From Imbricaverruca yamaguchii (taxonomy: Eukaryota; Arthropoda; Thecostraca; Neoverrucidae): 64,000 nt of DNA. Positions within the stretch are counted from its first letter, which is position 1. Each line of letters begins with the position of its first letter. Positions 35,481-47,412 of the stretch are shown here, piece by piece. A program made the position numbers and the translations under genes. Below the pieces are notes generated by a model. It was not told the origin of the DNA, made no database searches, and worked only from the letters and a program-made list of their open reading frames with translations. The stretch is from contig JAOTOL010001602.1 in NCBI GenBank assembly GCA_034440575.1, forward strand, positions 2,266,501-2,330,500, in the 5' to 3' direction.

Positions 35481-35574
35481 CCCTGACGGCCGGCACGCTG
35501 CACAAGATGGTGGACGCCCTGCACCACTGATGGTCCGCGAGCCAAGTCACAGACGGCCAACCGTGATGGCCTAT

Positions 35575-38500
35575 TTATCCGAAGGTCTTTGCCAAGTATG
35601 GTAGCACATGCTGGAAATAGACCAGTTCAAGCTTCTTGAGCATTGACGAGATGAATGCCTCGTCTCGTTTCACACTGATGATGATGATCTCGTCTCCTTT
35701 TGCACCATACACGAGGAGATCGCAGCTCGGAAGGTCCAGTATCGCCAAACTCAGCTGTACCTGCCCATAATAGGTGTGCTTCTTCTTCAGACGTATATCT
35801 TCCTTCATTGAGCAGTCCAAGTACTTCAGTTGGTTTGTGGCGACGACGGTCTCCAGCTTCATATCCTTGCCTGCGAAGGGGCACTTTACCTCAAGGAGCT
35901 TCTTGATATCGCCATTTTCTACAACAACGCCGTCTGGTGAACAGCCTAGCCACGGAGCACTAGGTGGCACTACAAGGCCCAGTCGCTCGACCTGGCTACC
36001 AGAACACTCAGCATATAGCTCGATTGCACGTGGTTCGTAATGCTGGCCATGGGCCGTTGCCGAGTTGCCCTGGAAGACTTCACGGTTCTTGAAGAACCTA
36101 GTCGCCTTTTCCTCCCAATTTGGACCCTTGTACGTAAGCCACTGATAGGCACAGCTGGCTGTCATCCGCACCCTTCTCTCATTTTCCCACACATTGCCTG
36201 TCTGTGACAAGGTGGCCGAACAGATCTTGGCAGCACCATCACATGTCACGTGCACAAACCGATTGAAAAAAGCTTCCTCCTTTTCCATCATTGGCGTCTG
36301 TCTTGAGGAAGGGATAGGTTCCCTGGAAGTGACTAATTTGGCCAGTGATTTGCAGCTCTTCTCAGGTGGGCTCTTGTTATCGCTATTATCTACTAAGCGG
36401 CGCTTGCGATGCAAGGCTAGAGCAGACTTTGGAGCAACGGACAGCAGATCATCTGTGTACAGCCCAGGGTTTGATGGACCACTTCGTTCCTGATACTTAA
36501 CAGTACCCACATGGCAGAGCTCTTCTACTGGTACCGGTGGACATACGCCGGCAGTTGCAGAACGCCCCCACTTCTGGGTGGTGTCAGTGCAGCTCAACTC
36601 TTTCAGCTCTTGCAGGGATACCCTGAGAAGGTGAAACAACATCAATAATGAATATACACAACACCATCAGAAGCATCATGCATACCCGAACATACATTGG
36701 CAAACAAAAACAAAATCAAACAAACATGTTACTGAACATACGAAGGAATTCAAGGGTTCTAAGTTTTGATAATCCCTTCTTTATATCCAGAAGAAGACCA
36801 TTAGCTAACGGCTGTGGTTTACCGAAATTTCAAACAATTGTAGACCCTAGATATGCTTTATATATTATTTTACACACAAATGTGTTGAACAACAATTACT
36901 GCTGTGCACTTGTTTTTCAAAACAGGTCAGATTGGCAAGGCATTCAGGTGAATTTGGCAGAAAGAAACGAGGAAGTAACTTCTGGAAGTGAAGGATGACC
37001 AGAACAGAAAATTGGTGCACACCAGGCATCAGCCATTAATGAGCATTGGTGCTCTTTGGTGCAAATACGCATTGTAGTGGTGGATCATTAGGCAAGGTGT
37101 GCCACAGCCACACCACACATACAACCTCTCTTTGAGTGAGAAGGGCTGCCCCTCAGATGCTTGAGTGTACCCACCCCCAATCAGTGTTCCTCTGCTGAGA
37201 TAATTTCTGTAAGGTTAAAAAGATTCTACCTCTGGATACATGAATCCTCTCCTCAAAAAGTGCCCCCTGCCATAATACAGTTGGTAGATCTGCCTCCTAA
37301 TGCATTGCCTGCATCAGCTTACAAATATGCATTGACATTGGTATGCATTGTCAAGGTCTATTTATGTCAGTGTTCCGAAATGTCTCCTGAGGCCTGGGTG
37401 TCTGTCTAGATGAAAAGCATGACACATGCCTTGATGATGTGCATCAGCACCCAAATATTTGCACCTGTTGACTGATGCTTCAATGCACTGAAATTTGCAC
37501 AAGTTCCTGGACAGACAAACTAATTGAGACACTTGTATTTTAATTCAGATAAGGAATTTCAAGAAAACAATTTGCATTGATGTTGGATATGCATTGTCAA
37601 GGCATATTTATGTCAGTGTTCTAAAATGTCTCCTAGGGCTCCCAAGGAATTTCAAGAAAACAATTTGTAAGAGCATACTTCTTGAACTGACTAAGATGCT
37701 GTGACCCCTCAATTCTGGTTCTAATGCATACTTTTCAGTTCATATGGGAGATGATATCAAAAGGGGTTGAAGGTGAAATCGTTTCAAAGAAAAGGTATGA
37801 TGGTATTTTATAGGAAGTATTGTGCTACATTGTATTAACAAGACAAGTCTTCTACATATTTCCCTGCATGAAGCAGACTTAAAGGGTGGGTGTTGTAGTG
37901 TTGGTTAGGTAAGGCTTGGTCAGTTTTTGTTAAAAATATACACATTTGTTTGATTTAATCAGCTTCTTTCCCAACAGCAGGTTTGGATAGGTTATGTTAC
38001 TTTGTTTTTTGGTTCGGAACATAGTGAAAAAGGCTTAGCATGTTCCATTTTTTTCAGTTAGTTATTTGGGCTTAGGGGCGCTTCGATTCCACTTTTTTTT
38101 CAATCTGTTTCTTGCATACATGGGAGTTGGGTTAAATTAATCCATATTATTTTCTAAAAGTACTTTTTTTTTAGTTAGGTTGCCTAATTCTTGTTTGTTT
38201 ATTGGGTTTTAGGGCAAATATACTGCAATGGGCATACAGCTATGCTACCTAATTAAAAGTCCCCTTGTTCGTGTTATTTTACATGCAAACTGAAAAGTGA
38301 GCATTTGCACATAAAATAGGTAGTCACATCACGTTGATCACATCCAGAAACATTGCATTGGAAAAAGAAATTCCCCAAAATTATAAAACACCTTAAGCAC
38401 AAATTTACCATCTTAAAACTTATCCTAGTGTAACATTTCAAGTTGGGAGAAGAATTGAAATTAATTATCCTCAAACAATGCACAAACATTTCTAAAATTG

Positions 38501-39489
38501 TGCAAATTAAAATAGAATCATCCAAGCGTAGCCTTATCTCCTTTGCTTGATGGTAAAAAAAACATGGAATGGATTTATTTTGTATCTAAACTGAAGATCA
38601 TCTTAGTCACTTCAAGAAGTATGCATCATCAACAAATTGTCTTCTTGAAATGCCTTATCTGAATAAGAATAAAAGTATCTGAAATACTTTGTCATGTTTC
38701 TCTCTTACCCTAAAAGGAGTTTGAAGTGCATACAATTATCATGGTGGATACCGGTGTTGTGTGACCACTAGCAGGTCAATCAAAATGTTGCTGTTGCATA
38801 GCATTGCTTCTTTTGGTTGGTGTTGTGCTAGCAATACTAAAGTGCATGAGCTTCAAGCTCTGGCATAACAACATATTTCAGAGAATGTAGACATAAAACA
38901 TAAATAGACCAGTGCAACTATGAGACACAAGTGCCCTTTGTGGGTGAATCAGATATTCCCAACATCAATAATTCAAAAAGGCTTCCACATTTGCATGATG
39001 CCAGGCATAGGTGGAAATTCTGATGTCATCAGGGGTCAGAACCTACTGGTTTTACGCCTTGCTAAAGCTAATTTGCTATTTCAATATTACATCCATGTGC
39101 AGTTCTGTCAATAATAGCAATCATTCAATACTTCACTTTCCTCACCTGTTTAGGTATAGTAGCAGAGCAATGCAATGCTTGCAGCTTTCTGAGAGACCAG
39201 CTTTGCAGGAGCACTGTACCCAGAATCTTCCACACTCAACCACAGCATGTAGCTCATGGGGCTTCTCGCGTAGGTGGCTGGATTTTACGCAGAGCGCCTG
39301 CACTGTAACCTTGCCAGGTTCTTTCCCAATCGTACCACAAGAAATTATGTGCCCTGCATCTAGTACGGCTTCCCCCTCAATGGCACAACGTTTTTTATCG
39401 CCGATATACTCAGATATTTGCACAATTGATACTTTAGGTGCAGTAGGATCCATCTCCTTTACCCTGAAGCAAGCTCCAGACAGTGTCAC
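35575..39489 (-). CDS. SWIM zinc finger plus YqaJ-like nuclease (two exons, 463 aa)
   Basis: Exon 1 is 39489-39146 and exon 2 is 36622-35575. The donor is CAG|GTGAGG and the acceptor TTCACCTTCTCAG. The joined phase-2 codon gives Arg, and the 1392 nt are open. A SWIM finger (C93-x-C95-x7-C103-x-H105) ends exon 1. After the splice comes ELSCTDTTQKWG, then a linker rich in charged residues. Residues about 265-460 form a YqaJ/lambda-exonuclease-type fold (PD-(D/E)XK). E311 lies in HGQHYEPRAIEL, D345 in GCSPDGVV, E359 and K361 in LLEVKCP, and Q402/Q404 in YYGQVQLS. All the expected catalytic positions are present. It converges on the transposase gene within the same inverted repeats, so it is read as the second protein of the element, probably trimming DNA ends during transposition. 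The first ATG was chosen as the start. Confidence 0.87.
36623..39145 (-). other. 2.5-kb intron of the YqaJ nuclease gene
   Basis: AT-rich. It contains a direct duplication: TATGCATTGTCAAGG, then TATTTATGTCAGTGTTC, then AATGTCTCCT at about 37340-37390 recurs at about 37590-37632. AAGGAATTTCAAGAAAACAA is doubled near 37552 and 37646. Two weak copies of the GGGTTTTAGGG dispersed repeat lie near 38060 and 38205. No further exon was recognised. Confidence 0.65.
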
Positions 39490-39566
39490 TCAAACACCGT
39501 ACGCGAATTGTTTATCTCCGTTGTGGCCGCCATCTTTAAATTTTTGTCCTGCCATCTGGTGGCAGG

Positions 39567-39579
39567 TTGAACGGTCAAT
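39567..39579 (-). repeat. Right terminal inverted repeat of the 8-kb transposon
   Basis: TTGAACGGTCAAT is the exact complement of 31520-31532. It lies 78 bases upstream of the YqaJ gene start codon. Confidence 0.65.
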
Positions 39580-40858
39580 TGTGCCCATGGGGAGTGCGTA
39601 CGAATCTTAAATGGGCGTACTTTTCATTGTCTCTAATGTTCTTGGTTGCAATCTTGCTCTAATAGAGCTTTCTACAGGTATTTTTTTTCAAATACCAACT
39701 GCCGATCTAATTGGGAATTTTCAAAGTATACACGGTTTTCACACAAATAGGTGTTCCCGCCATAAGTATAAATGGTGGTGTTCAAACAATGCATGTCTTT
39801 CCCTGTGTGCATACCCTTTGCGATCCCCCTGTAGACCTTCAGGCAGCATGTCATTAACCTTCGCATTAAAGATCCTGGTGAACATCTGAGGTACCTTGAG
39901 ACCAACTTCTTTAAAGAAAGACCAACTTCTAAGTCGTGATAGATGAAGCCATGTTGTAGTCATTTGACTTCCTCTCTCCCTCTCCCCTCCGTTTCTCTCT
40001 CTCCCTCTCTCTCTCTCTCCCTCTTTCTTGAGCAGTCGCAGTTCAACTCAATGGATGAGCTGGGCATGGCGCATAGCTATTTATTTATTTATTTATTTAT
40101 TTAACAATACATGTCCTCCACGTGCAGTGGCTGTTACGGACAGTCTGGGCTGAACTCACAGATATTTACAAAGAAAGGATAGATGTGTGGTCAATAGTGG
40201 GAGCAGATGCGCAACAAACATTCGTACGACAACATAATACAATATCCATATCACTTTCCGCACTCGGTACGACAACATAATCCATATCAGCTATGTTCTC
40301 GGACCTAAGTAATGCATGGCACAAATGTATTCATTGAAAACCACAATATGTGGTTACACCATCTTACTGGTGCAAGCTCGGTTCAGTAATATCAAAGCAA
40401 TGCCACAAACATATGAACAAGTTACCGCAATGGTAGCAAAGTCTCCTTTCAGTGTATCGACTCAAATTGGCGATTTTAAGGCCATGACTGGCTGCATTTT
40501 CATCCAGATGAGATGAAAGTGTCCGAGTGCCGCATCTGCACCGCGGCTACACAATCGCTGTTAACATTATGTGTATAAGAGTTATGGAGCACCCCTCTCA
40601 GTTCATTATTTGGAGACAGCGTACCTTGCACTCTGGCCACAATTTTGCCCATTTCTCACTTCGTTGTTCTCATATGACACACATGTACCTCTCATTGTGC
40701 TAGAAGTAACAGTTTAAACTGGCTTGATGGACTGCAGGACGTGCTAAAGTGTGCTAACAAATTCAAGTCAGAGTCCAAGGTGCGTCATCTACTGCCAGAC
40801 TTAGGAAATTTTCTAGATTGTCCGCTTTCGTATTTAGAAGCGATATCTGTCAGCAAGC
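39580..40858. other. Intergenic stretch with simple repeats
   Basis: A CT-rich microsatellite lies at about 39968-40028 and a (TTTA)n run at about 40078-40103. The latter may be the tail of a retroposed element. No gene is supported. Confidence 0.55.
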
Positions 40859-40859
40859 A

Positions 40860-41955
40860 TGAGAAATGTACGTAAGTGCAAATGTACGTTATCGCAAAAG
40901 TACGTATGGACAAATGTACGCATGTGAAAAAGTACATATGTGCAAATATACGTATGCGCAAATATAGGTAAGCGGAAGTATACGTAAGTGCACATGTACG
41001 TACGCGCAAATGTACGTAAACGCAAATGTACAGATGCGTAACTGTACGTAAGCGCAAATATACGTATACTTAATTGCGTTTGTAATTGCAAACGTGCGTA
41101 AGCGCAAAAGTATGTCAGCGCAAATGTGCGTATGCAGATATGGACGCAAGTGCTAAAGTACCCGTGACAGATGTACGTAAGCTCAGATTTACGATAGCGA
41201 AATTGTACGTATTGCAAATGTACTAATGGGACATGTACGTAAGAGCACATGTGCGTATGGCAAATGTATGCAAGCGAATGCATGCAAGCGCAAATGTACG
41301 TATGGCATATGTACCTAACCAAATGTACGTAAACGCAAATGTACGCATGCGTAAATGTAAGTACCTTTGGACATACGTACAATGGCACATGCGTACCTTT
41401 GCGCATAAGTACTTTTACGCATATGTACATTTCCCCTTACGTACACTTCCGCATAAGTACTTTTGCGCTCACGCATATTTTGGCTTACGTACTTTTGCGC
41501 ATACGCACATTTGCGTTTATGTACTTTTGCGAATATGTACATTTACGCTTACGTACATTTGCGCTTACGTACTGTTGTGCATACGTACGTTTGCGCATAT
41601 GCACAATTGCGCGTACGTACTTTTGCGCATATGCACATTTACGCTTACGTACATTTGCGCATACATACTTTGGTGCTCACGTACATTTGGGCTTACGAAC
41701 ATTTGATCTTACATACTTTTGCGCACATGTACATTCGTGTTTACGTACATCTGCGCATACGTATTTTTGGACTTATGGACATGTGCACTTACGTACATTT
41801 GTGCCTACGTACATTTGCGATTACGTACATTTGCGCATGTGTACATTTGCCATACGTATATTTGTCATACGTACATCTGCGCTTACGTAAATTTGCTTAT
41901 GTACATTTGCTGACTTACATCTGCCATACGTACATTAGTCCTTGGGTACATTTAT
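40860..41955. repeat. Large TACGTACATTTGCGC array, orientation-switching
   Basis: From about 40860 to 41345 the 16-bp unit runs in reverse (GTACGTAAGCGCAAATGT). From about 41370 to 41955 it runs forward (ACATTTGCGCTTACGTAC). The switch lies near the short palindrome TACGCATGCGTA at 41342-41353. The two halves could pair as an imperfect hairpin with roughly 500-bp arms. Long frames in both directions are by-products of the unit. Confidence 0.88.
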
Positions 41956-41959
41956 CCTA

Positions 41960-43650
41960 GAATCGCTTCCGGGTTAAGGAATGCACACTTGTTAAATCGC
42001 TTTACTGACGCTAGCTCGATATCCCTCCCATGTGTGTGGACAAAACTAGATTTGTCAGCAGGTCAAATCCGGTTTGAGGTTGCCCAGGGCTTAAGACTGC
42101 GCAAGACTTGTGCGCTCACAAGATTCGTATACGCATTTAGTTTGCTGGAATAAATCCCCACTCTGAAAAAATTCAATGTTATCAAGATTTTTCACCCGTG
42201 GTACGTGCTAAAGCCCTCAAGATGTGCACGTCATGCAAAATATACCAATTGGTATTACGCATTAATTTATTTGGTCATATGGGTAGCATTTCATCACGTA
42301 TTGGTGGTATTACATAGTATTATGCTCCCTTTAGCTTTCATTTTCCGTAGTTCGTCGGTAAATGACTTTTGCATGAGTGCATTACGACAAACGATATCTT
42401 GAAATTCATACAGATTCGCATTGATATTTTGAGGATGTCAAGGCCCCTTTTTCCTACGCACCTTCTAAGGGCGCTAAAATTAACATAACTTCAGGTGTCT
42501 GAGTTCATCTCTCTTCGCTCATGCCTCCTTACTCCTACTCTCCCTACATACTTTTTTGTTTGTTCAGGCATTCTCTATCATATATATTGCCAGTTGAAAT
42601 TTCAGGTTCGGGATGAATGACAGTGGTTTTCTCACCTGGCTGGTGAAATCACATTCACCGCATATTGCGATGCATATAATGGAGACATCTCGAATGCAAT
42701 CTGTGAGATGCATGTCTATCGATATACATGTGCCATTTCACATGGTATAAATCGTGTACATAAAGCAGCGGACCAGCTTGCGCCACTGACCAAAATGCCA
42801 CTTTTAGATTAGAATAGTGAAGTATCGGGTTGATCCATGTCACGTGGAGCTGCTGATCTCATTTAGCGGTGTCAGAATCTCATACATATTGTTTATTAGC
42901 TGCAAGTGGCCGGAAACTGAGCAGATTGTGAGATCCCATATCAAGGGCTTTCTACCAGAAGTAAACCACATGTGCCACTAAACTACGACTCAACTGCTTA
43001 CTATCCCCAACCGAGATACCACCCCAGGCTATAGTAATCTACAACGGGGCACTGTTTAGTGAATAATCACTGGGTGGAAAAATTGGTAGAAGCGGCACCT
43101 GTGCCGAAAATAAACCTTCATAAAGAAAATTGAGACAGTTGGGAGGGCAGGGATAAGGGCACAAATAATGGGTGTGGAAATCAATAGGCTTGGTGAGGCC
43201 GTTAACAAGATACAAAATTCCCTAATCTACTAGGTGTGGATCAAATACCTTTGTCCTCACTCTGCTTTGCTTAGAAGTAGGGTTTGTAAGTGATGGTGGG
43301 TGGTAGGTGGGGTGCAGTGGGGGGTTCAAACACGGCCACCTATCCGCCACCAAAGCACATCTATTGCATGGCGTTCTGGTAGTCCCAGCTGTACCAGCTG
43401 ACTTGCTGGCGTGAGGCCAGGATGGCTAAACTGAGCCGTTCATCACTGGAAGCGCGCTCCCTTCACCGTCCCCGCACTCCAGATCAGTGGTCGCATAGCG
43501 GGCCACGAGCAATGCATGCTGCAAGTTGAGCATCAGAAACATGAGCAAGCACCAAGACTTGCCGCTCAGCCGGGCTATCAATTTACGTTTGCGCCACCGC
43601 CGATACAATTAAGCCTCGTGCGTTTCATTTAGATCCCATTAGATCGACAT
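41960..43650. other. Intergenic stretch, nothing recognised
   Basis: Short frames only. No domain, RNA gene or repeat border was recognised. Confidence 0.4.
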
Positions 43651-43669
43651 GCGGAATTTCCCGACTGAC

Positions 43670-44060
43670 CAGCGTACGCTGTCGTCCTACTTGTGCCGAA
43701 ACGCTTCGGAGCTGCATGCATCCGGATCGATCGATCAGCAATGCACGACCTGTGCACCGACTGCACAGCGCGACTCCAGGCAAGGATTTCCAGCGTGACT
43801 TGGCAGTGACGAGCTGGGCGCGCGCGGCGAGCCGGCCGCCGAGTCACGCCGACCCGGCATGGCGCTCGATCGTGCCACGATCGTGCCACGGTCGTGCCAC
43901 GAGGCGTGGCGGCGGTCGGCGCACACAATACGACCTGGCCACCGGCCGGTCGGCGCAGCGCACGCCGTCAGCCGGCCAATCAGAAGGCCGCACACCCTGC
44001 CCGCGGGGCACTCACGCTGCCCGCCCGGTTCTGTTCGGACGGGTGCGAAACACAACCATG
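43670..44060. other. CpG-rich island-like patch
   Basis: GC- and CpG-rich sequence in an otherwise AT-rich neighbourhood. An 11-bp unit, GATCGTGCCAC, is repeated about three times at 43866-43901. At 44059 an ATG in good context (ACAACCATGGCGG) opens only 19 codons before TGA. It could be a promoter region of an unseen gene. No splice donor makes a first exon convincing. Confidence 0.35.
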
Positions 44061-45505
44061 GCGGATCGGCTGGTGCCCAACAGCCTTATCTATTTCTTGG
44101 ATGAAAAGGACACCTGACATTATTTTGGGCTCCGAATCCAGCTGTGAAAAGCTGAGCTCGATCCGTGAATCGGTTGATAACTTGCAGCCTCATGCGCTTC
44201 CCAGATCCCATCTTGCTCATAACTTGACGACCAATCATCATGGTAGACATATGAATCCAACATGTGATATCCAAAAATGTTCCAGAAGCCAATTTTTAGG
44301 ATTATGCCTTCACTTTATGTTCATTTTTACCAAATGTCCTCGTAAGATAGACGACATGGCCTACCGGAATCTAGTACATTAAAAATTACATTTCATCACC
44401 CAGAAGTAAAGCTCCATAATTTGAGGACACGGACAATGATGCACATTTTGGTATAAATCCTCTGACAGTAACGGGCTATCAGTAGAACAGTCGGTATTCT
44501 AGAGCATGCATCACGACAATAATTTTGTTCATGTGAAGAGCCAGAGCTAATAAGCTTAATGAAATACACCCTTTGGCGAGCACGGTCGTGAAATTGGTCA
44601 TAAATCGGCGCGAATCGGTCACAAAAGGGCCATGAAGCGGCAAAAACTATTGCCGAACACGGACATGCCATACATTTTCAGAACTGCCAATTCCTGCGCT
44701 CGCCACTAACGATGGATAAAAACGTGTTCATTAGAGCTAATGAAAAGGTATATATTTATATTTTCGGTTCATACCTTTTATATCTTTTTATTTACCTCTT
44801 TTGTCTAGACTATGTCTATAAGTGTAGAACGATGCGTGTCATCCACTGTTTGTGCCTAATTTCATTAGCCATGCCATCATCTGGGGCTAAATCATCTTCA
44901 CTCTCCTCTGATTTGTCCGCGAGGATAAGCCTCAGAAAGTCCATCACCCAAAGGCATACGAATATCCCAAAGGCATACGAAATCACACCACTGCCTTTAG
45001 CCATCGGCACATAGGTACCCTAGAACTGACATACAAATATGCATAGTACTTGCAATCTGCCGTGACTGACACAGCATCATTCGTCTCCAACCGCTACTCT
45101 GTCTTCGTCTCTCCCTGTTTTGCGGTTCGTTACAGTTACTTCTGTCTTGGTGACCTTAACGTACAACATAATTTGGTGTCGGACACGCCGGGTTGCCTGC
45201 CCCCGGAGGCGCCTCTCCACCTGATTCTGACCACCTCATCACAACTTGCCCGACCTCGTCGATCGGGCTCGAGTAGGACTTTAGTCGACGCCGGGAGAAC
45301 GGCGGTACTTCTGGGCACTGGGAATTGCGGCGGATCCAGTCGGTGTAGTAACATATTCCCCTTAGGCCCAATGACGTAGGTCAAAGGCCACAAAAAGGGA
45401 TGTTTTCTAGTCTTCATCTTTTGCTTCGATCATTGTTCATAGTTGTAGTAGTAATTTCATATTTCCTTTGTGAAGCATGACCCTGGTATCCAGTTAATGT
45501 ATGAA
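44061..45505. other. Intergenic stretch, nothing recognised
   Basis: Several short frames on both strands, none with a motif. The lower half is AT-rich. Confidence 0.4.
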
Positions 45506-45750
45506 CCCAGTAAACATGCAAATGTCGGCCCGCTGTCGGCATGTGTCGAGGAGATTTCGTCATCTCATGAGCGGCATGCTGATATATTGCCGGTCACTGT
45601 TCGACATCGGCAAATCGACTTGGAATATCGGCATATGTCGGGGCGAGCTCGGCAATTCAAAGCGGCAAGCCGACGTCGGGCCATTGTGGGGCCGACATGT
45701 CGATAAATTCATATCGACGACGGCGCGCCGATATCGGGCCGTCGTCGGGC
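45506..45750. repeat. TCGGC-motif element 1
   Basis: It starts CCCAGTAAACATG (45506-45518) and continues with dense ATGTCGG, GTCGGCATG and CCGACGTCGG phrases to about 45750. It is related to the elements at 45893-46115 and 47060-47412. Confidence 0.6.
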
Positions 45751-45892
45751 GGGGGAGTATTCAGAAATATAAATATGTTAAGGGTCATGACATCAAAAGG
45801 CGCTGGTACGCCGCTATAGAAGGGGGACCACACTTGGCCGAAATCTGTCAAGAACCTCGACCAAAGTAGAAGACCTCAAGGTGGTGCAAGAC

Positions 45893-46115
45893 CCCAGTAA
45901 ACATGCTGACGTCGTCCCGAGGTCGGAACCATGCTCGGTCCAGCGTCGGGACGACGTCTGGGCGACGTGGACCCGACATCGGCTGGCCGGCGGGTAAGTC
46001 CGACATGCCCACGTCCAGCCGAGATTCAACCAACGTCCAGATGACGTTCGGCTGACATCTTCTCTGGGAAATATTGGGACGATGTTGGGCCGTGCTGAAG
46101 CATGCTGCATGTTTA
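45893..46115. repeat. TCGGC-motif element 2
   Basis: It starts CCCAGTAAACATG at 45893 and is rich in GACGT and CCGAC phrases (for example GGACGACGTCTGGGCGACGT). It ends near GCATGCTGCATGTTTAT, which echoes the start in inverted form. Confidence 0.6.
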
Positions 46116-47055
46116 TTTCGATTACAAAATAACTTTTTATGCTAAGTGGTGTACTTTGACCATGGTATGCTTCATCGTATTTTTATATTTATATTTTTAT
46201 ATTTCATGCTTGACTATGTTACCAAACCGAAAGCCCCTTTTTAGTACCATTTTGCGCACAAACTAAAAGGCAACCATTCGTGCAGTAGATGAGTGGTGCC
46301 ATGATCTGAGTCATAATTACGGACATTTTATTTTAATGATAAATTAGGAGAGAAAAAAATCGCAAAACATGAAAGTGTAAATTCACATATTTTTCATAAT
46401 TTTTTAGAAATAATAAATCATTTCTGATAAGAAACTTCCTTCAAAGACAGGTTAGGCTAGTTTAAGCGCGCAGCAGTCTATTTTGAATGCGAAGGAATTA
46501 CCAAACGTACAAGATGCATGACCGACAGTCATTTTGTGTGGGGGTATGCTTTCTTTTATTTTCTAATATGTTTTTTATTAAGTTTCCATTTTTATATTTT
46601 CTACACCCCCGAAAATCTTGGACGAATTTTAACGAAACGTTGCAGGGGCGTGTAACATTCAATTATAGCATGGGAGTCGAAATTTCACTGGAAAATTCCG
46701 ATTCATTCTAGCGTTATTAGTGCAAAGTAGCAAGACATTCACCCGCATCTCCATCATGCGCAATTAAAGGTTTAGTTCGGTTTTTCGTCGATGCGTAGGT
46801 TGAATCTGCACCTAATGTTCCGTTGCATTCTTTTTGGGAATGATCTAAATTGCAAATATTCTTCACAGATGCTGCCCGGGTGAAGTTTGGTACTGACAAG
46901 AACGCAACAGAGAAGGTGGTGTCGAAGTGGTTGCACATTACGTCTCATAGGTTACCGGGCAGTCTTAAAAGGGCTACCGTTGAAAAAAATCCGGAATAAG
47001 TGACACTGCTATGGCCCATAGTGGCCAATACAATAATTGTTATAATCGGGTGTTG
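46116..47055. other. AT-rich intergenic stretch
   Basis: Nothing recognised beyond short chance frames. Confidence 0.4.
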
Positions 47056-47059
47056 AGAT

Positions 47060-47412
47060 CAGGTGCATTTGGCGTCAACTCGATGGTGGGGAAACACCGG
47101 CTGGATAGCCGGGCAATGTCGGCTGAATAGCCGGGGAACGTCGGCTGGATAGCGGGGGATCGTCGGTTGCATGTCGGCAGGGTCGGACATTCCACCCTCC
47201 AGCCGACAGCGGATCGCTGGCGTCCCGACAGTGGCCAGACATCGGCCCCACGTCGGCTGCGTGTCGGCTGGGTGTCGGCTGCATGTCGGCATGGGTGGAC
47301 ATTCCACTCCCTAGCAGACAGCGGGCCGCCATCGTCCCGTCGGCATCTCGACGCAGGGCCGAACATCTGGCCGATTTCGGGCCGCTGTCGACATGTTCAC
47401 TGGAAGATGAGA
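47060..47412. repeat. TCGGC-motif element 3
   Basis: It repeats AATGTCGGCTGAATAGCCGG-like and GTGTCGGCTG phrases, with two copies of GGACATTCCA (about 47187 and 47298). It ends CGACATGTTCACTGG, roughly the inverse of the CCAGTAAACATG starts of the other two. The three appear to be one family with ends of this form. Confidence 0.6.

Larger units (their letters stand above)
31520..39579. mobile_element. Complete ISL2EU-type DNA transposon candidate (THAP-DDE transposase plus YqaJ nuclease)
   Basis: ATTGACCGTTCAA at 31520-31532 is exactly complementary to 39567-39579. If the termini are taken as TGACCG...CGGTCA, the flanks on both sides are AT, a possible 2-bp target duplication. Between the ends lie exactly two multi-exon genes, convergent: a THAP-DDE transposase (31702-34511, +) starting 170 bp inside the left end, and a SWIM-YqaJ nuclease (39489-35575, -) starting 78 bp inside the right end. 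A 63-bp minisatellite separates their 3' ends. From memory, the ISL2EU group of PIF/Harbinger-related transposons is defined by just this protein pair. Both coding sequences are open after splicing, so the copy may be recent or active. The inverted ends are short, so the borders are less certain than the genes. Confidence 0.75.

Noticed and set aside
34682..35560. 240-codon and 276-codon repeat proteins on opposite strands
   Set aside because: They are by-products of the 63-bp array, which is a multiple of three and stop-free. There is no start context, splice link or motif, and an 8-bp insertion breaks the forward frame.
43716..44382. CpG-rich overlapping frames of 100-160 codons
   Set aside because: They are open on both strands and in several frames because of base composition. 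No domain, splice signal or consistent frame was found.
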